Shown piece after piece: positions 1-11,946 of a stretch of 64,000 nt of DNA. The DNA comes from Membranipora membranacea (Eukaryota; Bryozoa; Gymnolaemata; Cheilostomatida; Membraniporidae): the NCBI GenBank assembly GCA_914767715.1, contig OU612067.1, forward strand, positions 7,316,001 through 7,380,000, in the 5' to 3' direction. The number at the start of each line of letters is the position of its first letter. Position 1 is the stretch's first letter. A model generated the notes under the pieces. The model had not been told where the DNA came from and searched no databases. It was given only the letters and a program-made list of their open reading frames with translations. Both the position numbers and the translations under genes were made by a program.

Positions 1-1257
1 TGGTCATCAAATTAGGTCAACCGGAAACATCTCTGTTTCATTCATAAAAAATTATTATCTGATTACCGAAGTGGAGATTATGTTGTATTATTGGCCACAG
101 ATTTGGATAAACATGTCCAAACTCGTCAAAAACCATCATAAAACAAAGATGAAATCATAACTCACACCTTCCAAGAAATATGAATATGGAATTCAAAGGG
201 GATAAGTGACAAATTGTGATTTAAGAGGTGAGTCACCCCCATAGAGCAGATTTGCTTCCTGTGTTCAGTAGGTCAACTTTGAGAGGTTATACAGTTGTTG
301 CTATCGTAGCTAAGTTGAAGAGCAACATCACGCCGGTGTTATCAGTTGGTTTACTAAAATAATTGACAATCAATCAAGGCTGAGGCCTTCTATATCTTCA
401 GAAAAATAACTCTATATCATACCATGTTTTGTCATTGAGAAAATAACCAAACATCCCCTACTGATAGAAATGAGAGCATGTAGAGCATTAATGATTGTTT
501 ATCACTTACACATTGGTCACGCCGTTGTCATGAGGAGTCAATGCATGCAACAGATACAATGAATCATGTCAGGTGCTCAAATTGTGTTAGATAAATAACT
601 AAATGCACAGTTGAGCTAATGAGCAAATATTACTTTCCTTTACACAGTGGTGTCCACTCCCAAAGTCTATGTAGGAGAATATTTTTTCCATATATATACA
701 TTTTGAAGTCTCTAGAATTGTTAACTAGTGTTTTTTATGCTGTCAGATTAGAATTCAGCTGTGAGGACACCAATAAGAAACCTCATGTCTGGCACAAAAT
801 TATGCGTTACTTCATCGTGCACAAAAAAGCACTCAGGAGCCAAATTGAAGGAATATGATGATAAATAATTCAACCTCACCTTCTTTATAAACCGCTATTC
901 AAAAATCAAGAAGAAAACCAATTCCATCTCTATGCTACAGCTGCCTGAAAGTTTCCTTTCCAGCAAAATACGTGATTTTCGCGCAGTCATGACGCGACGT
1001 CAAAAGACGTTACGTCCTCGACTCTCATAGAAATATACTCCTACCTAGATGGTCTTCCATATATGCTAAAATCAACTAATTCGGACAACTTTTTTTTTAG
1101 GCGTTACTATACCTTAAGATGGTTGAGAGGGCACATTTTAGATAAAATCCATTATTGTTTTAATCTTAGCAGGGCCAGATAGTTAACATTAATAGTACTG
1201 ACATCCAAATTGTTTGCAATGACTCACAACAACTTTTTTAGGTAAGTTATTAAATCT
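1..1257. other. Stretch without supported genes
   Basis: No open frame here shows splice sites or family motifs. This is the 3' flank of the minus-strand SET gene and may hold its 3' UTR. The last coding exon of that gene could instead splice onward into this region, because its stop codon overlaps a good donor (AG|GTAAAG on the minus strand). I found no convincing downstream exon. Confidence 0.4.
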
Positions 1258-4200
1258 TTACCTCTCACACTCTTTACATTCACATTCTGCAGCATTGAAA
1301 AACTCTTTTCCATAACTGTACAGCAGTTCTTCTCCGGCTTTCACTTTCCTGGTGACTTTCAGACCCACCTTCCCCTGACTCAAAGCGACTAACTAGAAAA
1401 CAAAAAATATTAAATGCTATTGGAATCCATCTCTTTCATGGTGTTCATACACACGTAATACAACATAGGCAGTAATGAATGCAATAAACTACATGTATCT
1501 ATCTATTCTCTCCAAAATGTTAATTGTGTAGTATCGTCTCCAAAAATATTGGCAAATTGCAGCAAATTACACATCATCGTCGGAAAGCTCTCAACTTCAT
1601 GAGTTCAACATTTACATTCTGAAAGACGTCACGCTATGGTTTCACCTCACCGCACCAGTTACAAATGGCGCTAGAATAAAAACATTTTCTGCAATAATCC
1701 CTCTTGAGTACATGAAAGTACAGTGTACACAAAACTCAACGGGGGTTGTTATGGATATTGATTAGCCCAATGTCTCATGAAAGCGGCTTTGTATGTCACA
1801 AAACAACCTGATGTGGTATTGAGCACACATCGAGCTGTTTATTAGACCTTTTTGCCACTAAACAAATAAGGCCAACGACATCCTACATTACGCAACGTCA
1901 CAGCACAGCATCAGAGGACTCCAGACAATCCAAAATTGACATGGGTACTAATTGACACTTGATCTACAAGATTCAACTATTTGTTACATCATTTTTAATT
2001 TTATAGCCGCTCTATCATGCTCCAAACAACCCTTACTTTTAGTCAACCTACAAAACATTTTTGTAACGCTACGCCATTAAAATTTACGTGATTTCACAGT
2101 AGTTGACGGAATATCATGTTTATTTCATGAAACCCATTGTATTTGCTCAACATTAAACCTTCTTAAGAAATTTCTGCTACCTTTTAACTGGGTCCTGCAA
2201 TACACCCCATAAGAGCCTCATTTGAAGACATGCCGTCATACAACATGAGGCAACGTCATAAAATTAATGAAAGACTTGTATTTTCAGAATCGGTGCGCCG
2301 AGAGCTTTCAAACGATGTATAATGCATTGAAATTTGTTACTATCAACTACTAAGCCTTAATTTCTTACCTCTGAATTTGGGTTGCAAGAGTGATTTACAA
2401 ATCTAATAGGGCCTAACATGAGCAGTTCTCCCCTCCCCTTCTTGGTAGAGTGAAGGACACTGAAGTCATTGCTTTCATTGATCACACCCTCATCAACTGG
2501 TATGGGAATGCATTTCAAACACGACACCATTTCTCCAGCGGACCTATTTGAACGATTGCAATAATCAACATTGACCTTAGCAATTTCATTATAGAAATGA
2601 CGGTGGATATAATCAAATTGGAATGTGCTACTTTTAACACAAAAATATAGTGAAGATAGATACCATTGATATAGGAGCGCTGCTTGGCGAGAGTTTCCAC
2701 AAAGCCTTTACACCAGCCAATATTCTGTCGGGCTTCCGCGTCTCTGGGATCCACCCATGCAACTCGGACATCTTTAGTGATGATGAAAATTTGGCTTCGG
2801 CTGTTACAGACCGTCAAGCTCCGGTCCAAGTCCCAGCATTACCTCCTGCAGGTCTTTCTGGTCAATCTCAAAATCCGCTGCCCGCTGCCACAGTTACTGA
2901 ACCTACACCATCGACCAGTGAATTGATCAGATCGCCCAACGATTTTACTCCCCAAGACCTTCGTCCATACCCAAAAGCTGGACCCCGCAAGAATGCAACC
3001 TCAAATCGAAGGAAAGTGAAGTCCATGGTCCTCACTGATACGCCTGTTAAGCAGCAGATGTTGAAAGAACTGGAGGCAAAGAAGAAGCCACCAAAGAAAA
3101 GGGCCAAAATACTGACTCCGGAATCGAGCGATGATGATGACGGAAAAGAGGATGAAGCGCTGGCCAAGAGACTAGAGAAAGAAGACAGTTCTGGAGACGA
3201 GTTAGATACTGAAGAGCCACCTAGATCACCTAGGCCTACCACGGAGGTGGGAGAGTACGTCCTGGTCAAGTTTACTGGGAAGAAGACCAATGTGAGGCAT
3301 TTCGTGGGCATGGTAGTGGAAACAGATAGCTGTGGAGTCTTATCGACTGTATCGTTTTTCAAGACTATTCATGGTATAAACCCTTCCTTCATCAAATCTG
3401 AGCCGGAAGATATCACGGATATTGATGACACCGATATTGTCCTTCGTCTACCACCACCAACGAACACTGGTGGAACTAGCAGGCTGTCCCAGAGGATCGT
3501 TTTCCCAGTTGACCTATCTTATTACTTTTGATTTATACTGAAAAACAGTTGAATATAATTTTGATTAGTTTTATATCTCAAATAAATAGTTGAACAACAA
3601 AAGTTAGTAAAGACCTCTCTGCCGAGCCCCCGAGCCCTGTCCCAATGTGCCCCGACATAGGGGCACTCTGGGACAGTGTACAATGCTCTCTGTTTTTCTC
3701 ACAACTTTTTTCTAGACTGGTAAACTGCCAAATGGTTATTATCATGTAGTTAACAACACATCAAACTATATATGTGTATAGTTTGAAGATGACCATCCCA
3801 AAAATAAACGGTCTGTGGCCAAATAGGTGAAATTTGTCCCAGAGTGCCCCCGCCTCCCCTACATTGTGTTTTTTTTATATTTTTGATTACCCGAGATACT
3901 TCATATTAAGTGCGCAGCCTATTTAGCACATTTTACATTTGGCGAACTTCAATTTTGTTGATATGGTTTAAATATTACATCATTGACTATTTTACTATTT
4001 CACTACACTAGCGAAATTTTAAGTGCAGCTAAAACATCAGTGATATAATATAATTATAATATATATATATACATATATACATATGTATGTATTAAATATT
4101 ATATATAAATATATATATATACATTATTTATCTGTTTATATTGTATATATTAGATAATCTTGCATTATCAGACATACCAGTCTTTGGAGGCATGTACAGC

Positions 4201-7200
4201 CCCTCCCATATGGTTCTCCTACCGCTCAGTAAGTTGTAGCCTAATGCCCGAATGACGGTGGTGAAAGGCATCCAGGTATCTTTCAGCCTGAAAAAGAACA
4301 CTTCACAAATAGAGGTAGGCATACTGTAGATATTGTAAATTAATGACTGTTGTGGGTTAGTGATGAGAAATAATCGCATTATTGAGGTATTTGATTGATT
4401 ATATCATAAAAAAACAAGTTATTCAGAATATATCGCAATATTGTTAAATCACAACTAGACCAATCCGTTGGCCTTTCTTTGTATTGGAAGGAGGGAGAGT
4501 TCAATCAGGTTCATCACTTCGGTAGGATTGTCCCACTTCACTCAATAGGGCAAACCCAAGACAAACTTTGTGCACCTCTATGATCGCTTGACTCTAATTT
4601 GAGGCCATTTAAGATGTAAAAAATTGGCTGGATACACATGTCTAACCATATCTGCATTTACCACTGAGATATTTTGGCGGCCATTATCAAGCCTTACCCG
4701 ACATTGCGAATGCCAGCTATGTTCATAAATACAAATGTAACTTCTTTTGTCGGATCAAATCGCTCATCACAAACCATAAGTTGGAATACCGGTACCAAAT
4801 CAAATAACCCATCCTATCAAAATTCAGTACTTGCATGTTGACAGAATGACAAAATCCTAGTACCAAAAGTGAAGTTTATAAAACCAAAATTGTGCACGTA
4901 CATTTTGAGTGAATGATCCACCATAAGGGGTTTCGGAGCCAAGAGTTTCCAGAACCTTTGATTTTTCAATTTTTCCTTCAGCTAAGTTGCGCATCAAATT
5001 CCTCCAGAAACCCTGTTTGTGCAGAATCGGCTTGAATCTGCAAAAAAAAAGATATCATAACCCAAATCCATCTCATGAGAAGAACAGCAGTCATATACGA
5101 TATAGTTGAGTTAACATAAGCACTAGATAGGACCATAGAGACATACTGTAGAAAGATCCTATCGCGGTTTATCCTAGTCATTTAACTTGCCTGGTGTGTT
5201 CTTGCTCTTGTTGACAGACCTGAAATTTTATTGTTTTACCATGATACATTTTACAGCAGGATAATTTTACCTATACATTTTATCAATTGGCACTTCAAGA
5301 TAGATTGTTTTTTTTATGAATTACATTACGCTATTTAAATATTTTTATCATATAACACTTTTACCATGATGTGCAATGCTTGGAAATTAGTGTTTTTTTA
5401 ACGTTTTTGCGAAGAATTTAAAGAATACCTGCAGACCTATTTTATTATTTCAATTTACTCATTTTGTTCCCGTATTAGACAGCTATGGAATCAAAGAAAC
5501 AACGGCTAGAAATATGCTTTCTATTTTAGCACACATCGAATAATGTCGTCATCACTGGCCATGAATGATGATGTAACGTAAGAAATGCTAGCATTAGGAA
5601 TTATTCTCTACAATGAGGGGACAACTCATAACATAATTAATATTTTTAAAGATTGTTCATCAGCAATTTTATTCAAAGTCAGGAGTGGGCTATAACAATT
5701 TCCAATAATTATGTTGGTCAGTGGGCAGTCTTTAACAAATGAACCATACCATTATTATATTATTTGAAAACGTGGGCGTTAGGTAGCCTGACCTGTCAGG
5801 CTACCTACATGTATACAGCCTGACCCCTATTATAATTTTCACCCTTTATGAGTTGTCCCCTTTCTTTCGATTGCCTCATCCAATGACAGATTTTCTTTAA
5901 TAATTGGGAATTTTATTCTTCAGGTATCAGAATTTTGCGGGTGATGATCAGACCTAACTCATTTTGAAAACTGATTATTCAAATAATGTGTTGAGAAAAA
6001 GATCAATGTAGAGTTTATGTAATTTATGATTCTCAAAAATCAGCCAATCAAATGCCTCATCACAAACTGGTAGCCAATCTAGTTTTGTAGCATAGGCATA
6101 TGATATGCAAATATAAATTTATAACATCATTATCATAGAATTATATTTTACACCAGTTCAACATCACCATCAGCCAAATAGACCAAGTTTCTCAAAGGGT
6201 CATTTTGTGTCCCGTGTGTCACGTCCCATGCGTTACAAGTACCTGGCAAAGTTGGTTGTTTCTCAGAGAGAAGCAGATGCTGGTTGAGTTGAAACTTTTA
6301 AATTATTCAAATTGACCCATTTCACTCAAAGTTACACAAATAATCAGCCTTAATGCTACGTAAAACAACATAACGTCATGTATTCAATATAATACTATGA
6401 TCTTCGGAACTTATATACTGAGAGCTTTCAAATGGTATAGAATATGTTGAAATCCATTACTATCAGCCACTAACTCTGACTATTATAGATTGTGAAAGTT
6501 GTATTTCACAATTCACTAACCTTGTATCCATCTTCCGTGTGCAAATATTGAGCATAGGATCGACCAGCATGGCAGTGCACATGTCATCTATAGCACATAT
6601 TCTTTTGGCATCTACAATTTTTTCAATACAATAAGTTTGGTCATGCCGATACATGCAGCTCCAAATTCAACTGAAATCTCCCCATCAGTATTTGGCTAAC
6701 AACTTATTCCTTCCTAATCCCCGCTGTATTTTCATACAAGTGACCTGAAATTAAACTCAACCAATAAACTTATGATACCAACATTGCCCAAATCAAGTGA
6801 CTTTTCATCCCCATTACTTCGCTCAAACTAATGACATATGTTTCCCATATTAATATTGGTTTTATGTGAAATTTCAATTGAATTTACATAGTGTGGAGAA
6901 AGAACCACAACCATGGCACAACACCCCCTTTTGTTCAAACTACTACTTACCATCAAGACTCTACATACACTATTCACCTGCGTCTGTTTTAAACAATGCT
7001 GCCCACTTGATAAAAATGGCATCGTTCAGACTTTTAAAGCCATGGAATACTGTGAAGGTGGCGCATATCCAAATGAAGGTGAAATTATATTTCTACAGGT
7101 CTGAAAACATTCTTACGCCTGTTTTGACGCAAACAAATTAAAATTTAAGGTTTTGGTATGACGTCTATTCATCTTTGTTTCAATTGTCCACTTTCAGAGA

Positions 7201-8340
7201 ATAGGCTATGCTCAATATATATGCCCCTGCAAAATTCTGTATATGGCAGCCTTGCTATGGAGACCCCATGGAGTTATCTTATATGCAACGTAGTACTATC
7301 CAATACTTTGTATCTTCTTACAACACTGTAAGTTATATATCCCTGTATATAATGTATACTCGGCGGCGAACAATCGAACTTTGAAGCTTAGGCCCTATAC
7401 CCGTAAATATTCAAATAAAAGTTGATAACTAACCAGCATAAGCTTTCAACAGTGGAACGAGTTGAACTTACCGAGTTGACACTGAAAAAATTATAAGGTA
7501 ATTTACAATGTGAATGACTCTCCAAAACATTCTATGTGAAGTGAATCAAAAAGATATCACAAACTGACAGTAGTGGCATTGATTACAGTGGACACAGGCT
7601 ACGCATGAGCATACAATCATATTCAAACCACTTTTAATTTTACTTTATGGATGGGAATTTGAAACCCCATTATCAAACAAACATAAACAGCATGCAATGT
7701 GCAATGGAGATACCACTAGTGACTGTGCAACAGAATTTTGACAGTACCTGCTACTCTCACTAAAAGTTTAGAAAAGTAAGACAAGAAACCCACCAATGAA
7801 GATTCAATAATATACATGTACATACCGTTCTTTCCCCTTCTGGAGTCAATCTAAGTTGGTTCAGTAGAGCACTGTGATTATACCCATCCAATTCAAATCT
7901 GATCTTCACTCGAGCTGAATAAAAAAAGTAAGCTCGTGTTTATCATTATCATTTGGAGTTTTCACTAAGCAAACAGATTGAATAAACAACTGATCGTTCC
8001 GAACACATGATACATGCATCTTCCTATCTTCTGCTCAATGATTCATGATATCATCAAATAGCGTAATAGAGCACTTTGCTGTTTGTGATACTCTTTGGTA
8101 CGTTTAACAAATTCCTGTAAGGTTGACACCTGATGCCAAATTGACAGATCACAACATGTAAAAAATAAATATCCCTGTTGCCCATAATTTACCTTTATTT
8201 GCCGGGAATGACATTATTTTAGCTGAGTAGTAAACCCCATCATATGGTGCAAATATATTGTCACCGACCTCTACTCTCTGTCCATCAATGACACGGCTCT
8301 CTGGGCAAAACCGTAGCATTTTCGTGACTGCAGGTTTGAG
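1258..8340 (-). CDS. Tudor-like plus SUV4-20-type SET-domain histone lysine methyltransferase (eight exons)
   Basis: Minus-strand exons in order: 8340-8193, 7914-7826, 7481-7472, 6611-6521, 5037-4902, 4287-4223, 2543-2369, 1392-1258. All have AG/GT borders, and the 849 nt join in one frame (282 aa plus stop). Exons 1-2 give a Tudor-like domain (IFAPYDGVYYSAKI, FELDGYNHSALL). Exon 4 matches the SUV4-20 N-terminal helix region (DDMCTAMLVDP, compare DDLATSLVLDP). Exon 6 gives AERYLDAFHHRHSG. Exon 7 holds the SET core NDFSVLHSTKK and RFVNHSCNPNSE, the cofactor and pseudoknot motif. Exon 8 gives GEELLYSYG and the zinc-binding post-SET CECKECE. By family, SUV4-20 enzymes methylate H4K20 in chromatin. 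Odd points: the usual RYS...W segment between exons 6 and 7 is absent or on an exon I missed, and the start codon lies upstream of the visible part. The stop could be bypassed by a donor at the same place. The SET assignment is firm; joining the Tudor exons rests on phase and the microexon. Confidence 0.8.
2278..2356. repeat. Dispersed short repeat, copy 1
   Basis: About 80 bp sharing the core gagagctttcaaa and a tail like ttactatca.ccactaa with a second copy at 6392-6475. Both copies lie just downstream (on the minus strand) of a splice donor of the SET gene. Confidence 0.5.
2650..3531 (+). pseudogene. C-terminal remnant of a pogo/Tigger-type (jerky-like) transposase
   Basis: The 293-residue open frame begins with a region typical of the end of the DDE_1 endonuclease domain (KAFTPANILSGFRVSGIHPC). 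A low-complexity acidic and lysine-rich segment follows, with KKKPPKKRAK and ESSDDDDGKEDE. The tail (GEYVLVKFTGKK, FVGMVVE) resembles the C-terminus of these transposases. The helix-turn-helix DNA-binding part and the catalytic aspartates are missing, so this is a 5'-truncated copy that cannot be an active transposase. It lies in the intron of the minus-strand SET gene between exons 4287-4223 and 2543-2369, in the opposite orientation. Inverted repeats downstream at 3638-3850 may be its 3' end. Alternative: one exon of a domesticated gene, but no upstream exon was seen. Confidence 0.75.
3638..3850. repeat. Three-copy inverted 16-mer near the transposase 3' end
   Basis: GGGGCACTCTGGGACA at 3660-3675 has its exact reverse complement at 3835-3850 and a two-mismatch inverted copy at 3638-3653. 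The first two copies form a hairpin with a 6-nt loop. This looks like terminal or subterminal repeats of the adjacent transposon remnant. Confidence 0.7.
4040..4132. repeat. TA-rich microsatellite
   Basis: Long run of TA and ATATAC-type dinucleotides, in an intron of the SET gene. Confidence 0.9.
5781..5806. repeat. Perfect 12-bp-arm palindrome
   Basis: AGGTAGCCTGAC and its reverse complement are separated by two bases. No flanking direct repeat is seen. The inner TAGCCTG is also found in the palindrome at 25230. Confidence 0.85.
6392..6475. repeat. Dispersed short repeat, copy 2
   Basis: Second copy of the repeat at 2278-2356, same orientation, with the core gagagctttcaaa. It lies about 45 bp from the donor of the SET gene exon 6611-6521. 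It could be an old SINE-like or MITE fragment. Confidence 0.5.
7472..7481 (-). other. 10-nt microexon linking Tudor and SET parts
   Basis: Minus strand reads ttttttcag|TGTCAACTCG|gtaagt, a strong acceptor and donor ten bases apart. The upstream Tudor exon ends in phase 0 and the downstream exon at 6611 needs phase 1. A 10-nt exon supplies exactly that change and gives residues C-Q-L-D at the junction. Seen in sequence; use in a transcript is inferred. Confidence 0.6.
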
Positions 8341-9639
8341 CTAAAAGGTTTATAAAAAAAAACTGGATATTCATGGAATATTTATACAGTAGGATTTGCT
8401 AGTAGCTTGTGTTTGAAACCAGTACCAAGATGGACGGTGAATATGTTGCAATGCAACAAGAACAAATGTAATGGTCGTCAACTAGAGACTAATATACAGA
8501 TAAAAATTGTTCAATAATATAAACCCATAATTCATTACTTCCCTTTGTCTAGGTTTGCATTATCCGCATATAGCCAATACAACGCATATCAGAGGCTGAC
8601 ATACATATCCATAATTCTCCCCCAATTCATCCTGGGAATTTTCCTGGAATATTCCTGGGATAACACTGAGTGGCTAGTGCACAAATAAAATACCTAACTC
8701 ATCCACAATTCAATCATAATCTTTCCATAATTCATCCACAATTCATCCATTGCATGTTCACATTTGTCCATCATCCTTTTATTCCCTCTGTTTAACCTTC
8801 AGCAGTTATTCCCAGTATTCCATAATTATTCCCAGTCTGGCCAGAATACAATGCACCTATACAAATTTGTTTAGTCTTTCTATTGATATAACCAATACAT
8901 GAGATGATTAGTTGTCCCAACAAATCAGCCATTCAGGGCATTCAGACAGCATCCAAATTCCATTGCTTAGTTGAGAAGCCTGACCATACTAATACATGTA
9001 TAGAGGTCAATGGACAGCGGGCATTACAGAGAGTCCACTCTTCTGGCAGTACTGAAGTATAATTATCATTAGATAATTAGGGCCTCCTATGGATGCGGTC
9101 AGAGTCTAGTAGGGGGAGGACCGGGTACGATTTCGGACATTGGACAATCGGGGCAAGATATTTGTAAAGTATTTCTTCTTTCAAACTTTGATTCTCAGAC
9201 GTCTCCTCATGAAATGTTAAAAATGCCCACAATACCAAACCCTTAATTTTCTTTATTCAAATAGAAACTGTGAGTGATTCTCTTTCTTTTTGATCATAGC
9301 ATCTTTATCATATGTCCTGCATAATACTTGTGGCAAACTGGAATGATTGTAATGACATTGATTTCTTTATTAAGAGCAGACCTGCCATCCTAAAAAAGGA
9401 GGGCAAAAGAGTAGAGTGAGATGCAAGATGGAATGAGATGTTTTTCAGGACCAGACACTCCAGAGTGCTTTTCAAAAAAGGTATACATGTACTTTTTTGC
9501 CACTGAGGAGTGAAAAGGGCAATAAAAAAAGGAGTAGGTCTTCCAGTTCCCTATCATGTTTACGTGTTCAAATAGTGGAAAGGGGGTGTTGACCACCTGG
9601 AAACAATGTCAGTGGAAAGGGGGTCATTTTTAAGCTCAC
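8341..9639. other. Non-coding stretch upstream of the SET gene exons
   Basis: I found no exon with splice sites here. The 5' exon and promoter of the minus-strand SET gene should lie in this stretch or beyond the LINE, since the first exon seen (8340) starts at an acceptor and has no initiator. Confidence 0.4.
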
Positions 9640-11453
9640 AGTTTAGCCCTTGTGGGGGAAATTCCTGTGGAGTGAACCCCTGGCCGGAGGTCTGACCAGA
9701 GACTTATAGGCCATCTCCTTAATATGCTGCTGTTTGATATGGATATTGTGGTTGTGTAGTTGGTATGAACCTTGCAGAGGTTGGCGTTTTCTAGTTACTG
9801 CTAGTTTTTCACACTTTGTGCATTGAATTCCATATGTGCATTTTCTTCCCATTTTGCTAGTTTGTTTAAGTCACTGTTCAGTTCCTCAATATCATGCTGT
9901 GATCCATTTTTTCCTGTACAAAATGGTGTCGTCAGGAAACAGGGATGGCCCCGTACTGATCCCTGAGGGACCCCAGAAGTAACTGGGCTTTGTTCGGATG
10001 CCACACCATTCAAGACAACCCGCTATGTTCTGCCGCTCAGGAACTGTTCAATCCAGTCTAGAGTTAGACCCCTAATACCTGACATATGCAGTTTGTTTCC
10101 AAGAATGTGGTGGCCAACCTTGTCAAAGGCCTGTTTGGTCGGAGTTATCCAGATTGTCAGCCAGGTCCGTTACCAATCCGAGCAGCTGTGTATCGCATGA
10201 TTTACCTTTCTGGAAGCTGTGCTGGTTTCTATGACGGATGTTATGGTGATTCCAGTGCTTCATCATCGTGGAGACTAGTATATGTTCCAGTATCTTGCAG
10301 GCAATACAGGTCAGACTGATTGGCCTGTAATTGGCAGGGTCCTGTGTACTACCCTTCTTGTAGACTTGGGAAACGTTTGCTTTTGTCCAGTCAGATGGAA
10401 GCGAACTGGTATTTAAAGAGTGCTGGTAGATGTTGGTCAGTATTGGTGCAGTGGTGGATGATAGATGTTTATAATCCAGGTGTTGATTTGGTCAGGCCCA
10501 GGGGCTTTCTTGACATCTAACTTACTGAAATACACTCTTACACCATGCTCAGAGATCGTAATGGGCTCCATTGCTGGCACTATACTGTGTTTTCTCGGCT
10601 GTCTCCATTTTCCCTGTCTGCTGGGGGCACTAAATACCATGGACCTGCATGTAGGCCTATAGCCTTCCTTTGCTCCCCTCCTCTTCTCTTCTTCTCTGGG
10701 TGTATGAGGCCATTTTGCCAAAACATGGGTGTCACTTCAAACAACTACTTATAAAAGCAAAAGTTATAAATATTTTGATATATTGTTACTAGTTGCTTGT
10801 GAGGAGGTCCACCATGCACCTACTGTCCAGATTTGAGCTCAAAATTCCACCATCTTATCTCAAGCAACCTTCTTATAGTCTGCCATTCCTCCATTACGAA
10901 TTGGTCACAGAACACTCTTTCAGAATTAAAGGTTAATAAGCCCACGTAACTACCGGATATGGGGAAAATTTACCTTCAATTTTGAAAGTGTTCTGTGACC
11001 AATTCGTAATGGAGGAATGGCAGTCTATTAGAAGGTTGTTTGGGGGTAAGATGGTGGAATTTCGACAGCTCAAATTTGGACAGTCACAGTAGGTGCATGG
11101 AGGACCTCCTCACAAGTAAGTAGTAACAATATATAAAAATATTTAGTACTTTTGCTTTTATATGCAGTTGTTTGATGTGACACCCAGAGAAGAAGAGGAG
11201 GGGAACAAAGGAAGGCTATACATGCAGGCTCATGCGAAATAGAGAGGTGAACTGTCTGTTGAGCATTTCAGCCATTTCATTAGGTCTAGTCTCCTCATTT
11301 CCGATGGTCTTGAAGGATTGGATGGCAATGCTATCTTTGTTCAGTGCCTTAAGTTAATGTAGTTCCAGAAAGCATTAGTGTTAATTTTGCCATCATCTGA
11401 GGTTATTACTTTACTCACAAAGTTGTTATAATATAAATACTCTCCTGAAATCT
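9640..11453 (-). mobile_element. Decayed CR1/Jockey-like LINE reverse transcriptase
   Basis: Minus-strand frames carry LINE motifs in the right order: FWNYI and a following linker (11229-11450), VYFSKLDVKKAPGPDQI (10550-10480), GLDKVGHHILGNKL and LTLDWIEQFLSGR (10140-10030), SPVTSGVPQGS (about 9990), then IEELNSDLNKLAKW and TRKRQPLQG (9890-9770). The FADD catalytic box has been deleted. Frameshifts and stops break the frame several times, so it is inactive. A fold-back element (10644-11228) is inserted between the FWNYI part and the APGPD part. The clade call rests on motif style only. Confidence 0.8.
10644..11228. mobile_element. Fold-back element 1, nested in the LINE
   Basis: The left arm, starting at cctgcatgta (10644), is repeated as its reverse complement ending tacatgcagg (11228). 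Arms are about 250 bp with few mismatches and the centre is short. The left arm has an extra ~28-bp insertion near 10700 bounded by gggtg repeats. No coding content. It splits the reverse transcriptase frame of the surrounding LINE, so it inserted later. Confidence 0.85.
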
Positions 11454-11946
11454 TGAACCTTGAAATCTCTCACACTAACTCAGGCCTCCTTCCTCTTTCA
11501 TTTGCTTCAGGTTGGAAAGTTCTAGCACAAACAGAGCTGACTTTATGGAGCAGAGAAACATCAGCTCCTGCCAAAATTTCAAAACATGTGAGTAGGCTGG
11601 GATGGCTGCATGAGATTGACATCCCCACATAATTATTGTACTTTTCTTTTTATTTCACTAAATTGGTTCTTTTTACACTCATTTATGATTTCTCATAGTT
11701 TAATAAAAGCTTAAAAATAAATGAATATAATTTAGAAATCATAAATGAGTGTAAAAAGAACCAATTTAGTGAAATAAAAATAAAAGTACAATAATTATGT
11801 GGGGATGTCAATCTCATGCAGCCATCTCAGCCTACTCAGATGTTTTGAAATTTTGGCAGGAGCTGATGTTTCTCTGCTCCATAAAGTCAGCTCTGTTTGT
11901 GCTAGAACTGTCAGTGTGAGAGATTTCAAGGTAGGTTGTAAAAAAA
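11454..11946. mobile_element. Fold-back element 2
   Basis: Second long inverted repeat only about 225 bp from the first. The left arm runs from tgaaccttgaaatctctcac (11454) through acatccccacataattattg to about 11694. The right arm is its reverse complement, about 11732 to 11946. The left arm carries an extra ~45-bp segment. Unrelated in sequence to element 1. No coding content. Confidence 0.85.

Noticed and set aside
2868-3362. Long minus-strand open frame, serine-rich
   Set aside because: It is antisense to the transposase remnant and mirrors its acidic low-complexity region.
4690-4745. Minus-strand block reading TFVFMNIAGIRNV before gtaagg
   Set aside because: No acceptor, and its phase would break the SET gene frame.
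5170-5218. Possible minus-strand exon after an acceptor at 5219, ending in a GC-type donor
   Set aside because: The SET gene joins in phase from 6521 to 5037 without it.
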